In this document: positions 51,823 to 58,822 of the stretch, piece after piece
How positions within the stretch are numbered: position 1 is the first letter of the stretch
Layout: the number at the start of each line of letters is the position of its first letter
The notes under the pieces: generated by a model
What the model was told of the DNA's origin: nothing
The model's input: only the letters and a program-made list of their open reading frames with translations
Database searches by the model: none
Origin: Cupriavidus necator
GTDB lineage: Bacteria > Pseudomonadota > Gammaproteobacteria > Burkholderiales > Burkholderiaceae
NCBI RefSeq assembly: GCF_013141915.1
Contig: NZ_SROX01000006.1
Span: 1 to 64,000, forward strand
Direction of reading: 5' to 3'
DNA: 64,000 nt
Position numbers and translations under genes: made by a program

Positions 51823-52958
51823 CGCAGCCCCAGTCCTTTCGCAATAATCCCGCGCAAAATCTCTCTCGTGCCCCCGCGCAGCGAGAACGATGGCGCCGCC
51901 AGCGTGACCAGGTTCAGCACCTGGTCAAACTCGCTGCCGTCGCCCAGCCGGGCAGGAAACACCTCATACGCAATGTCGGGCAGTGACTGCTCCAGTAGCG
52001 CGCCCTGGTCCTTGACGATGGAGGCGGCCAGCGACGGGTCCTGGCCCTCGGCCAGCATCAGCGCGATGCCCTGCGACATCTGCCGCAAGGTGGCATAGCG
52101 CGCGATCACCTTGCCAAGCGCCACAGCCTGCTGAGGGTTGCCGGCATCGGCGGCATCGAGCATCTCCAGCAGCAACTGCGTGCTGCTCAGGAAGCGCTCC
52201 GCGCCGGAGCGCTCGTACTTCAGTTCGTTGATGACCTGGCTCCAGCCCTTGCCCTCTTCGCCGACGAGGTGGTCGTCGGGGACAAACACATCGTCGAGGA
52301 TCACCTCGTTGAAGATGCGTGTGCCCAGTTGCGACACGATCGGGCGCACGGTCACGCCCGGCCGGTCCATCTCGATGAAGATCTGGCTCATGCCGGCGTG
52401 GCGGTCATCGCCGCGTTCGCTGGTGCGCACCAGCGCCACCATGTAGTGCGCATGGTGGGCGCCCGAGGTCCATACCTTGCGGCCGTTGATCTTCCAGCCG
52501 CCTTCCACCCGGGTACCGCGGGTGCGGATGGAAGCCAGGTCGGAGCCCGAGTCCGGCTCGCTCATGCCGATGCAGATAAAGGCCTCGCCGCGGCGGATCT
52601 GCGGAATGATCTTCGGGGCAAGCTGGTCGCGGCTGTAGCGGATCAGCAGGGGACCCATCTGCCGGTCCGCGGCCCAGTGCGCGCCCATCGGCGCGCCCAC
52701 CGCCAGCAGCTCTTCGAGCATCACATAGCGCTCCAGCATGCTCTTGCCGCCGCCGCCGACCTCGGTCGGCCAGGTCATGCCGAGCCAGCCCTTTTCGCCC
52801 ATCTCTTTCGAGAAGACGGGATCCCGCCCGGCCCAGTTATGCGCGCGCTCGACGCGGGAATACCGGGTCATGTGCTCTTTGGCGAATGCTCTGACTTCCT
52901 CGCGCAGCGCCTCGCATTCCTGCGGCAAGTCGCCAGCCGCAATGTGCAACGTATCCAT
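51819..52958 (-). CDS. Acyl-CoA dehydrogenase, first subunit of a likely pair
   Basis: A 379-aa ACAD with a full substrate loop (CIGMSEPDSGSDLASIRTRG) and NGRKVWTSGAHHAHYMVALV. The EGT position reads RGGTREILRGIIAKGLGLR, lacking Glu, but YERSGAERFLSSTQLLLEML supplies a Glu at the isovaleryl-CoA-dehydrogenase-type position, a plausible alternative base. ATG 52958; the longer frame to 53057 crosses the divergent promoter. It heads the operon ACAD-ACAD-crotonase-Bug. Confidence 0.87.
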   Translation of the reverse strand: MDTLHIAAGDLPQECEALREEVRAFAKEHMTRYSRVERAHNWAGRDPVFSKEMGEKGWLGMTWPTEVGGGGKSMLERYVMLEELLAVGAPMGAHWAADRQMGPLLIRYSRDQLAPKIIPQIRRGEAFICIGMSEPDSGSDLASIRTRGTRVEGGWKINGRKVWTSGAHHAHYMVALVRTSERGDDRHAGMSQIFIEMDRPGVTVRPIVSQLGTRIFNEVILDDVFVPDDHLVGEEGKGWSQVINELKYERSGAERFLSSTQLLLEMLDAADAGNPQQAVALGKVIARYATLRQMSQGIALMLAEGQDPSLAASIVKDQGALLEQSLPDIAYEVFPARLGDGSEFDQVLNLVTLAAPSFSLRGGTREILRGIIAKGLGLR

Positions 52959-52970
52959 GCTTATCCTTAC

Positions 52971-52988
52971 TTGCTTGCGAACAAGCAA
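52971..52988. promoter_or_regulatory. Inverted repeat in the ACAD/CoA-transferase divergent region
   Basis: TTGCTTG-CGAA-CAAGCAA is a perfect 7-bp inverted repeat, placed 13 bp upstream of the ACAD start and 60 bp upstream of the divergent CoA-transferase start. Size and symmetry fit a TetR-type operator, and a TetR gene lies at 48062. Confidence 0.6.
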
Positions 52989-53047
52989 AACTCTATAGTG
53001 AATGCATCGAGTTCGCTCTAGGTAATTACGAGGAGAAGCAGTCCACC

Positions 53048-54235
53048 ATGAAAGCAAGCGATATGACCGACCCGACGCAACCTCACGCCACGGGTTCCCG
53101 CGGCCCTCTCGCCGGTATCCGCGTCCTGGACCTGACCGCCGTGGTGCTGGGGCCGGTCGCCACCCAGGTGCTGGCGGACTACGGGGCCGAAGTGATCAAG
53201 GTCGAGCCGCCCGAGGGCGACCTGATGCGTGCCAACGGCGTAAGCCGCACGCCCGGCATGAGCTCGACCTTCATGAATATCAACCGGAACAAGAGCTCGG
53301 TCTGCATCGACCTGAAGACCGAGCCAGGCAAGGCGCAGCTGCGCCAGCTGATTGCCCGCTGCGACGTGCTGGTGCACAACATCCGCGTCAAGGCGATCCA
53401 GCGGCTGGGCTTTGGCTACGATGAGGTGGCACAGATCAACCCGGGCATTGTTTACTGCGCCGCCACTGGTTTTGGCGAGGGCGGCGCATTTGCCGGCCAG
53501 CCCGCGTTCGACGACATCATCCAGGGGGCCTGCGGCCTGGCCCACCTGGTGGGCCACGAAAGCGGCGTTCCGGACTATCCGCCTACGCTATTGGCCGACA
53601 AGATCGCCGGCCTGGCCACGGCAAACGCCATTCTCGGCGCACTGGTGCACAAGGCCCGCACCGGTGAAGGCCAGTACGTGGAAGTGCCGATGTTCGAAAC
53701 CATGGTGGCCTTTACCATGACCGAGCACCTGGGCGGCCATGGTTTCCATCCGCCCATCGGCGATGCCGGCTATGCACGCCTGCTCAAGGGCGGGCGCAAG
53801 CCCTCGCCGACACGGGACGGTTATATCGCCGTGCTGCCCTATACGGAGCAGCACTGGAGGGACTTCTTCCACCGCTTCGGGCGCGGCGAGTTCATCGAGC
53901 AGTTCAATATCAGCAGCCGCATCGAGCGCAACAAGAACATCCAGGCAATCTACGCGGAGTTGCGCAACATCACCGCGCAATACACCACCAGGGAAATGAT
54001 GGACGTTTGCCGGGAGATGGACATCCCGGTCGCGGAGATGTATTCGATCCACAGCATCCAGAACCATCCCCAGGTGCAAAGCACAGGCTTGTTCCAGACC
54101 ATGACGCACGCCACCGAAGGCGAAGTGGTGACGACCCGGCCAACAGCGCTTTTTTCAAGAACGCCTGCATCCATCTATAAGGCCGCTCCCAATCTGGGCG
54201 AGGATACCGAACGTATCCTGAACCGCGCGCCGTGA
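53048..54235 (+). CDS. CaiB/BaiF-family (class III) CoA-transferase
   Basis: A 395-aa CoA-transferase: VLDLTAVVLGPVATQVLADY, AEVIKVEPPEGDLMR, FMNINRNKSSVCIDLKTEPG, FDDIIQGACGLAHLVG, likely catalytic Asp in PPTLLADKIAGLATAN, and TGEGQYVEVPMFETMV. ATG 53048 with GAGGAG 12-13 nt upstream; ATG 53063 is an alternative. It diverges from the two ACAD genes across the inverted repeat at 52971 and probably activates the acid that they then desaturate. Confidence 0.91.
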   Translation: MKASDMTDPTQPHATGSRGPLAGIRVLDLTAVVLGPVATQVLADYGAEVIKVEPPEGDLMRANGVSRTPGMSSTFMNINRNKSSVCIDLKTEPGKAQLRQLIARCDVLVHNIRVKAIQRLGFGYDEVAQINPGIVYCAATGFGEGGAFAGQPAFDDIIQGACGLAHLVGHESGVPDYPPTLLADKIAGLATANAILGALVHKARTGEGQYVEVPMFETMVAFTMTEHLGGHGFHPPIGDAGYARLLKGGRKPSPTRDGYIAVLPYTEQHWRDFFHRFGRGEFIEQFNISSRIERNKNIQAIYAELRNITAQYTTREMMDVCREMDIPVAEMYSIHSIQNHPQVQSTGLFQTMTHATEGEVVTTRPTALFSRTPASIYKAAPNLGEDTERILNRAP

Positions 54236-54258
54236 CCCGATGGGGGTATCAGACCACA

Positions 54259-54279
54259 CTGGCACACGGGGCGTGCCAG
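54259..54279. terminator. Weak hairpin between convergent genes
   Basis: Stem CTGGCAC / GTGCCAG with a 7-nt loop, located between the CoA-transferase stop and the GAF gene stop. There is no T-run on either side, so it may only slow transcription. Confidence 0.3.
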
Positions 54280-54319
54280 CCTGTCATGCCGCGCCGGGCA
54301 GCGTTACCAGGCGCCGCCG

Positions 54320-54832
54320 TCAGGCTTGCGCCGCCAGCAGGTCACCCACGGCAGGCGTGGCCAGAGCCCCCAGCACACGCAACGCCACCAGTTCCGTCTC
54401 CGACCACACGGTGCGATCCGCCAGATAGTTGAAGGTCCCGATCACCCGCCCCTGCACGCACAGCGGCACATTGACCACCGCCGTGCAGCCAAGTCCGCGA
54501 ATCACCTGCACGTCATCGAACACCGCAGCCAGCGCGGCATCGCCCTCGCCGACAAAGACTTCGCCGCGCTCGAGCAACTGGCGCCGCCACGCGCTGTCGC
54601 CCTTCGACTTGCGTCCGCCGACCGGGTACGCCGAAGGATCGGAAGACCACAGGCGTTCAATTTGTGCTGGGCCGGCGTGCCAGGCGTTGATGGTCAGCAG
54701 GCCCGGCCCCATCGCCTGCAGGGTGGCGGCGCCGATCGCCGCGAACGCGGCAGCGGGGTCGCGGGCCTGCTGCAGCTGGTCACACAGGTCGTTGGCCGTG
54801 GTCACCAGCACGGCCGTGCGCAGGGGGCTCAC
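54320..54832 (-). CDS. GAF domain-containing protein
   Basis: A 170-aa protein consisting of a single GAF domain (ALVTINAWHAGPAQIERLW-like LLTINAWHAGPAQIERLWSS, then DVQVIRGLGCTAVVNVPLCV and GTFNYLADRTVWSETEL). No output domain or transmembrane segment is attached, so it may bind a small molecule or be a stand-alone sensor. ATG 54832 lies 1 nt after the upstream Bug stop. Its partner is unknown. Confidence 0.85.
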   Translation of the reverse strand: MSPLRTAVLVTTANDLCDQLQQARDPAAAFAAIGAATLQAMGPGLLTINAWHAGPAQIERLWSSDPSAYPVGGRKSKGDSAWRRQLLERGEVFVGEGDAALAAVFDDVQVIRGLGCTAVVNVPLCVQGRVIGTFNYLADRTVWSETELVALRVLGALATPAVGDLLAAQA

Positions 54833-54833
54833 G

Positions 54834-55811
54834 TCATTCCCCCTTGATGCCGAGTTCGCGAATCAACTTGCCGTAGCGGTCGGCATCGCGCTGCAGGATG
54901 GCGCCGAACTGCTGCGGCGTTGAGGTAGCGGTCTCGACGCCGATGGCGTTCATCTTGGACTTGACCTCGGGCAGCGACATCACCGCGTTGATCTCGCGGT
55001 TCAGGCGCGCGGCCAGGTCCGCTGGCATGCCCTTCGGCCCAAAGGCGCCGTACCACACCGCCAGTTCATAGCCGGGCACGGTCTCGGCCACGGTCGGCAC
55101 ATTGGGCAGCAGCGGCGAGCGCTTGCTCTCGGTGACGGCAAGCAGGCGCAGCTTGCCACCCTTCACATGCGGCAGCGTCTGCGTGCCGGCCGAGAACAGC
55201 AGCTGGGTCTGGCCGGCCACGGTGTCGACCACGGCGGGCGCGCCGCCCTTGTATGGCACGTGCAGCATCTGCACGCCGGCCATCTTCTCGAACAGCACCG
55301 CGCTCAGGTGGTTGGTCGACCCGGGGCCGGCACTGGCGTACGCCAGCTTGCCCGGGTTGGCCTTGGCGTAGGCGATCAGTTCCTTGACGTTGTGCGCCGG
55401 CACCGACGGGTGCACTACCATCGTGTTGGTCACGTAGGCCAGCAGGCCCAGCGGCGTGAAGTCCTCCACGCCGCGGAACGGCATGTTCGGCATCAGCGCC
55501 GGGTTCATCGCGTGCGTGCTCATCGAACCGACCAGCAGCGTGTAGCCGTCGGGCCGTGCGCGCGCCACCATGGCCGAGCCGATATTGCCCGAAGCCCCGG
55601 GCTTGTTGTCGACAATCACCGGCTGGCCCAGCGAGCGGGTCAGGTGTTCAGACAGCACGCGCGCCAGGATATCGGTCGAGCCGCCGGCGGCCCACGGCAC
55701 GATCAGCGTGATCGGCTTCTGCGGCCAATTGTCGGCCGCGCTTGCGGCGCCGCTCAGGCACATGGCCAGCGCGGCCATGCCGCCCAGCAGGGTCTTGGTC
55801 ATCCATCGCAT
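54834..55811 (-). CDS. Bug/TctC-family periplasmic solute-binding protein
   Basis: A 325-aa receptor with signal peptide MRWMTKTLLGGMAALAMCLS cleaved near GAASAAD. Motifs: IVPWAAGGSTDILAR, VDNKPGASG, HVPYKGGAPAVVDTVAGQT. ATG 55811 with GGAGAAACACC upstream; the longer frame to 56009 lies in the gamma-glutamyltransferase end. It follows that gene by 83 bp and precedes the GAF gene, so the three may form one unit. A gamma-glutamyl compound or related amide is a possible ligand. Confidence 0.9.
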   Translation of the reverse strand: MRWMTKTLLGGMAALAMCLSGAASAADNWPQKPITLIVPWAAGGSTDILARVLSEHLTRSLGQPVIVDNKPGASGNIGSAMVARARPDGYTLLVGSMSTHAMNPALMPNMPFRGVEDFTPLGLLAYVTNTMVVHPSVPAHNVKELIAYAKANPGKLAYASAGPGSTNHLSAVLFEKMAGVQMLHVPYKGGAPAVVDTVAGQTQLLFSAGTQTLPHVKGGKLRLLAVTESKRSPLLPNVPTVAETVPGYELAVWYGAFGPKGMPADLAARLNREINAVMSLPEVKSKMNAIGVETATSTPQQFGAILQRDADRYGKLIRELGIKGE

Positions 55812-55894
55812 GGTGTTTCTCCTCCGTTTTCGGTGGCGGGCGCACGATGCGCCGCGCCGTGTCGGTTTATCTGCAGGTCGAACCTGCCGGATCG

Positions 55895-57724
55895 TCAGCG
55901 CCCCGCGGCATAGCCCTGCATGCCGCGCGGATTGGCGCCGGCGCGCAGCACCAGCCGGCCGCGCGCATCGAACTCGCGCGCGCAGGCCGACATGCGGCCC
56001 TCGGACCACGGCTCGCCCACGCGCACGTCATGGCCGCGCTCGCGCAGCGCCGCGAGCGTGCCTTCCGGGAAGCGCGATTCGATGCTGATGCGATTGAGCA
56101 CGGTCTGGCGCGGCCAGAACGAGGCCGGGAAGTGGTCGACATGCCAGGCCGGCGCGTCGATGGCTTCCTGCAGGTTCATGCCATGCACGGCATGGCGCAG
56201 GAAGAACGCCAGCGACCACTGGTCCTGCTGGTCGCCGCCGGGCGTGCCGAACACCATGTAGGGTTCACCGTCGCGCAGCGCCAGCGACGGCGACAGCGTG
56301 GTGCAGGGCCGCTTGCCGGGCGCGAGGGTATTGGGCAGCCCCGGCTCCAGCCACGTCATCTGCAGGCGCGTGTTGAGCGCAAAGCCGAGCGCCGGGATGG
56401 TCGGGCTCGACGACAGCCAGCCGCCCGACGGCGTGGCCGCCACCATATTGCCGTGGCGGTCGATGACGTCGATATGGCAGGTATCGCCGACAAAGATCTC
56501 CTGCTCGGCCCATTCGGCCACTGGCGGCAGTTCGGCAAAGGTCGGCTCGCCCACGCCGAAGCGCACGTCGGCGCGCTGCAGCGTGCGTTCGGCCGCGGCC
56601 AGGTCGGGCAGGCGCGGCGCCATGCCGTTCACCGTGCCGGGGTCCAGGCCCAAAGCCGCCCGCGCGCCGATGCGCTGCGCGCGCGCCGCCAGGTAGCCAT
56701 CGTCCAGCAGCCCCGCCAGCGGGCTCTGGGCAAAATGCGGGTCGCCATACCACGCCAGCCGGTCGGCCATGGCCAGCTTGGCGGCCTCGGCAATGCGGTG
56801 CACGAACTCGGGCGACTCGGGCGCGTGCTGCTCCAGGCCGGCATGGCGCAGCATGCCAAGCTGCTGCAGGAACACCGGCCCCTGGCTCCAGATGCCGCAC
56901 TTGGCCACGGTATAGCGGCCGAAGTCCAGGGTCACCGGCGTCTCGATCTCGGGTGCCCAGCTGGCCATGTCGTCACGGCGCAGCAGGCCAGTGTGCTGCT
57001 CGCCGGTGGTGTCGCGCACGGGCGTCTGGCGGCAGAACGCGTCGATCTCCTGCGCGACGAAGCCGCGGTACCAGCAGTCCAGCGCGGCATCGATCTGGCC
57101 GGTGCGGGTATCGCTGCGGCGCTGGGCCTCCTCGACGATGCGGGTATAGGTGGCCGCCAGCACCGGCAGCGTATGCAGGCTGCCGGGGCGCGGCACCTTG
57201 CCGTCCGGCAGCCACGTCTGCGCCGAACTGTGCCATTCGTCGCGGAACAGCGCCTGCACCGCGAGGATCGCGCGGGCGATGCGCGGCACCAGCGGAAAGC
57301 CGTCGCGGGCATAGCCGATGGCCGGCGCCAGCACGTCGGCAAGCGACCACGTGCCATGCTCGCGCAGCATGGTCAGCCATGCGCCGAAGGCGCCGGGCAC
57401 GGCGGCCGGCAGCAGGCCGATGCCGGGCATCAGGTCCAGGCCCAGCGCGCGCAGCGCGGCCGGATCGGCCAAAGCCGGCGCCGGGCCCTGCCCGCACACC
57501 GAGCGCATGGCGCGCTCGCGCTCGCTCCAGTACAGGATCGGCACCTCGCCGCCGGGGCCGTTCAGGTGCGGCTCGACCACCTGCAGCACAAAGCCGGCGG
57601 CGGCCGCGGCGTCGAAGGCGTTGCCGCCGCGCTCGAGCACGCCCATGGCGGTCTGCGTGGCCAGCCAGTGCGTGGAGGCGGCGACGCCGAAGGTGCCAAT
57701 GATCTCGGGACGGGTGGTGAACAT
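55895..57724 (-). CDS. Gamma-glutamyltransferase-family Ntn hydrolase
   Basis: A 609-aa precursor expected to self-cleave before a Thr. The predicted new N-terminus is the Thr of VGDTCHIDVIDRHGNMVAAT, where the usual TTH reads TCH; the downstream GGWLSSSP and PCTTLSPSLALRDG loops correspond to the substrate pocket. No signal peptide is visible, unlike periplasmic GGTs, so it resembles cytosolic relatives such as oxamate amidohydrolase/HpxW-type proteins. ATG 57724. Divergent from a LysR gene, upstream of Bug. Gamma-glutamyl or amide bond cleavage is likely; substrate unknown. Confidence 0.88.
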   Translation of the reverse strand: MFTTRPEIIGTFGVAASTHWLATQTAMGVLERGGNAFDAAAAAGFVLQVVEPHLNGPGGEVPILYWSERERAMRSVCGQGPAPALADPAALRALGLDLMPGIGLLPAAVPGAFGAWLTMLREHGTWSLADVLAPAIGYARDGFPLVPRIARAILAVQALFRDEWHSSAQTWLPDGKVPRPGSLHTLPVLAATYTRIVEEAQRRSDTRTGQIDAALDCWYRGFVAQEIDAFCRQTPVRDTTGEQHTGLLRRDDMASWAPEIETPVTLDFGRYTVAKCGIWSQGPVFLQQLGMLRHAGLEQHAPESPEFVHRIAEAAKLAMADRLAWYGDPHFAQSPLAGLLDDGYLAARAQRIGARAALGLDPGTVNGMAPRLPDLAAAERTLQRADVRFGVGEPTFAELPPVAEWAEQEIFVGDTCHIDVIDRHGNMVAATPSGGWLSSSPTIPALGFALNTRLQMTWLEPGLPNTLAPGKRPCTTLSPSLALRDGEPYMVFGTPGGDQQDQWSLAFFLRHAVHGMNLQEAIDAPAWHVDHFPASFWPRQTVLNRISIESRFPEGTLAALRERGHDVRVGEPWSEGRMSACAREFDARGRLVLRAGANPRGMQGYAAGR

Positions 57725-57792
57725 GGTCGATGCTCCTGTGATACCGGCCAGTATAGGATTAGCGGATAACCAGCAGCGTCTGATTGGTTATT

Positions 57793-57812
57793 GTGGTATT
57801 ACCATTTGGTAA
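57793..57812. promoter_or_regulatory. Dyad in the GGT/LysR divergent region
   Basis: The plus strand reads TGGTATTACCATTTGGTAATA; the half-sites TATTACCA (57795-57802) and TGGTAATA (57805-57812) are exact inverted repeats around 2 nt. It lies about 70 bp upstream of the GGT start and 33-52 bp upstream of the LysR start, a good place for a LysR-type site. Confidence 0.6.
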
Positions 57813-57844
57813 TACGACTAGACCGCTGCATGGCGGCAAGCCCC

Positions 57845-58795
57845 ATGTCCATCGCCCCCGACAAAGTGGTCCACAACCTGGTATCGCGGCTGCGCCTGCG
57901 GCACCTGCCGCTGCTGCTGGCGCTGGCGCGGCAGCGCTCGGTGTCGCGCGTGGCGGCCGAGCTCAACCTGTCGCAGCCCGCCGTCACCAAGACCCTGCGC
58001 GAGATCGAAGACATCTTCATGGTGCCGCTGTTTACCCGCACCCGGCGCGGGCTGGAGCCCACCCCCACCGGCCGTGCGGTGCTGGCGCACGCCAGGCTGA
58101 CGCTGGCCGATGCCGATGCGCTGGGGCGCGAACTGGCGGCAATCGAAGCGGGGCTGTCGGGCCGGCTGCGCCTTGGCGTGATTCCCTACATCAGCCGCGG
58201 CGTGCTCGATACGGCGTGCACCTTCGGCCTGTCGCAGGCCCCGCGGGTGTCGGTGCTGGTGCGTGAGGGCACCACCGACGAACTGGTCAGCGCATTGCGC
58301 GAGCATGAGCTGGACTGCGTCATCGCGCGCACCTTCTATGCGCCGGGCGCGGATCTCGTGCAGCAGCCGCTGTATCGCGAAGAACCGGCGCTGGTGGTGC
58401 CCGCCGCGGCCGCGGCGCGGCTGGCGCGCGGCGCGCTCGACTGGCACCAGCTGGCCCAGCGCGACTGGATCCTGCCGCCGCCCAACACGCCGATCCGGCG
58501 CACTATCAACACCATCTTCGCGGTGGCGGGCGTGGCCCAGCCCACCCCCATCGTCGAGACCTATTCGATCAAGACCATGGCCACGCTGATGCGCAAGCAT
58601 CCGGGCGCGACCACCATCGTGCCCCGCGCGGTCGCCGCCGAACTGGCCGAGTCCAAGGGGGCGATGACGCTGCCGCATATGCTGAGCTGGGACCTGCCGC
58701 CGGTAGGCGTGATGTGGCGGCGCCAGCCGGTGGAGGACGATATGGTGGCGGCATTGGTCGCCAGCCTGCGCGCGCTGCCGGCAGACGTGGCCTAG
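57845..58795 (+). CDS. LysR-family transcriptional regulator
   Basis: A 316-aa LTTR of the GbpR/PcaQ-like group (VVHNLVSRLRLRHLPLLLAL opening). HTH RSVSRVAAELNLSQPAVTKT, linker FTRTRRGLEPTPTGRAVLAH; effector domain with LRLGVIPYISRGVLDTAC. ATG 57845 (or 57830). It diverges from the gamma-glutamyltransferase gene and is its likely regulator. A GGTATTACCATTTGGTAATA-like dyad (TATTACC-N-TTTGGTAATA, 57793-57812) lies in the shared region. Confidence 0.9.
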   Translation: MSIAPDKVVHNLVSRLRLRHLPLLLALARQRSVSRVAAELNLSQPAVTKTLREIEDIFMVPLFTRTRRGLEPTPTGRAVLAHARLTLADADALGRELAAIEAGLSGRLRLGVIPYISRGVLDTACTFGLSQAPRVSVLVREGTTDELVSALREHELDCVIARTFYAPGADLVQQPLYREEPALVVPAAAAARLARGALDWHQLAQRDWILPPPNTPIRRTINTIFAVAGVAQPTPIVETYSIKTMATLMRKHPGATTIVPRAVAAELAESKGAMTLPHMLSWDLPPVGVMWRRQPVEDDMVAALVASLRALPADVA

Positions 58796-58822
58796 CCCGC
58801 CGCGCGTGGCCGGGCGCCGCGC

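Noticed and set aside
55742-57769. A 675-codon open frame on the plus strand
   Set aside because: Antisense of the gamma-glutamyltransferase-like gene; no domain, no ribosome site, and low-complexity Arg/Gln/His composition.
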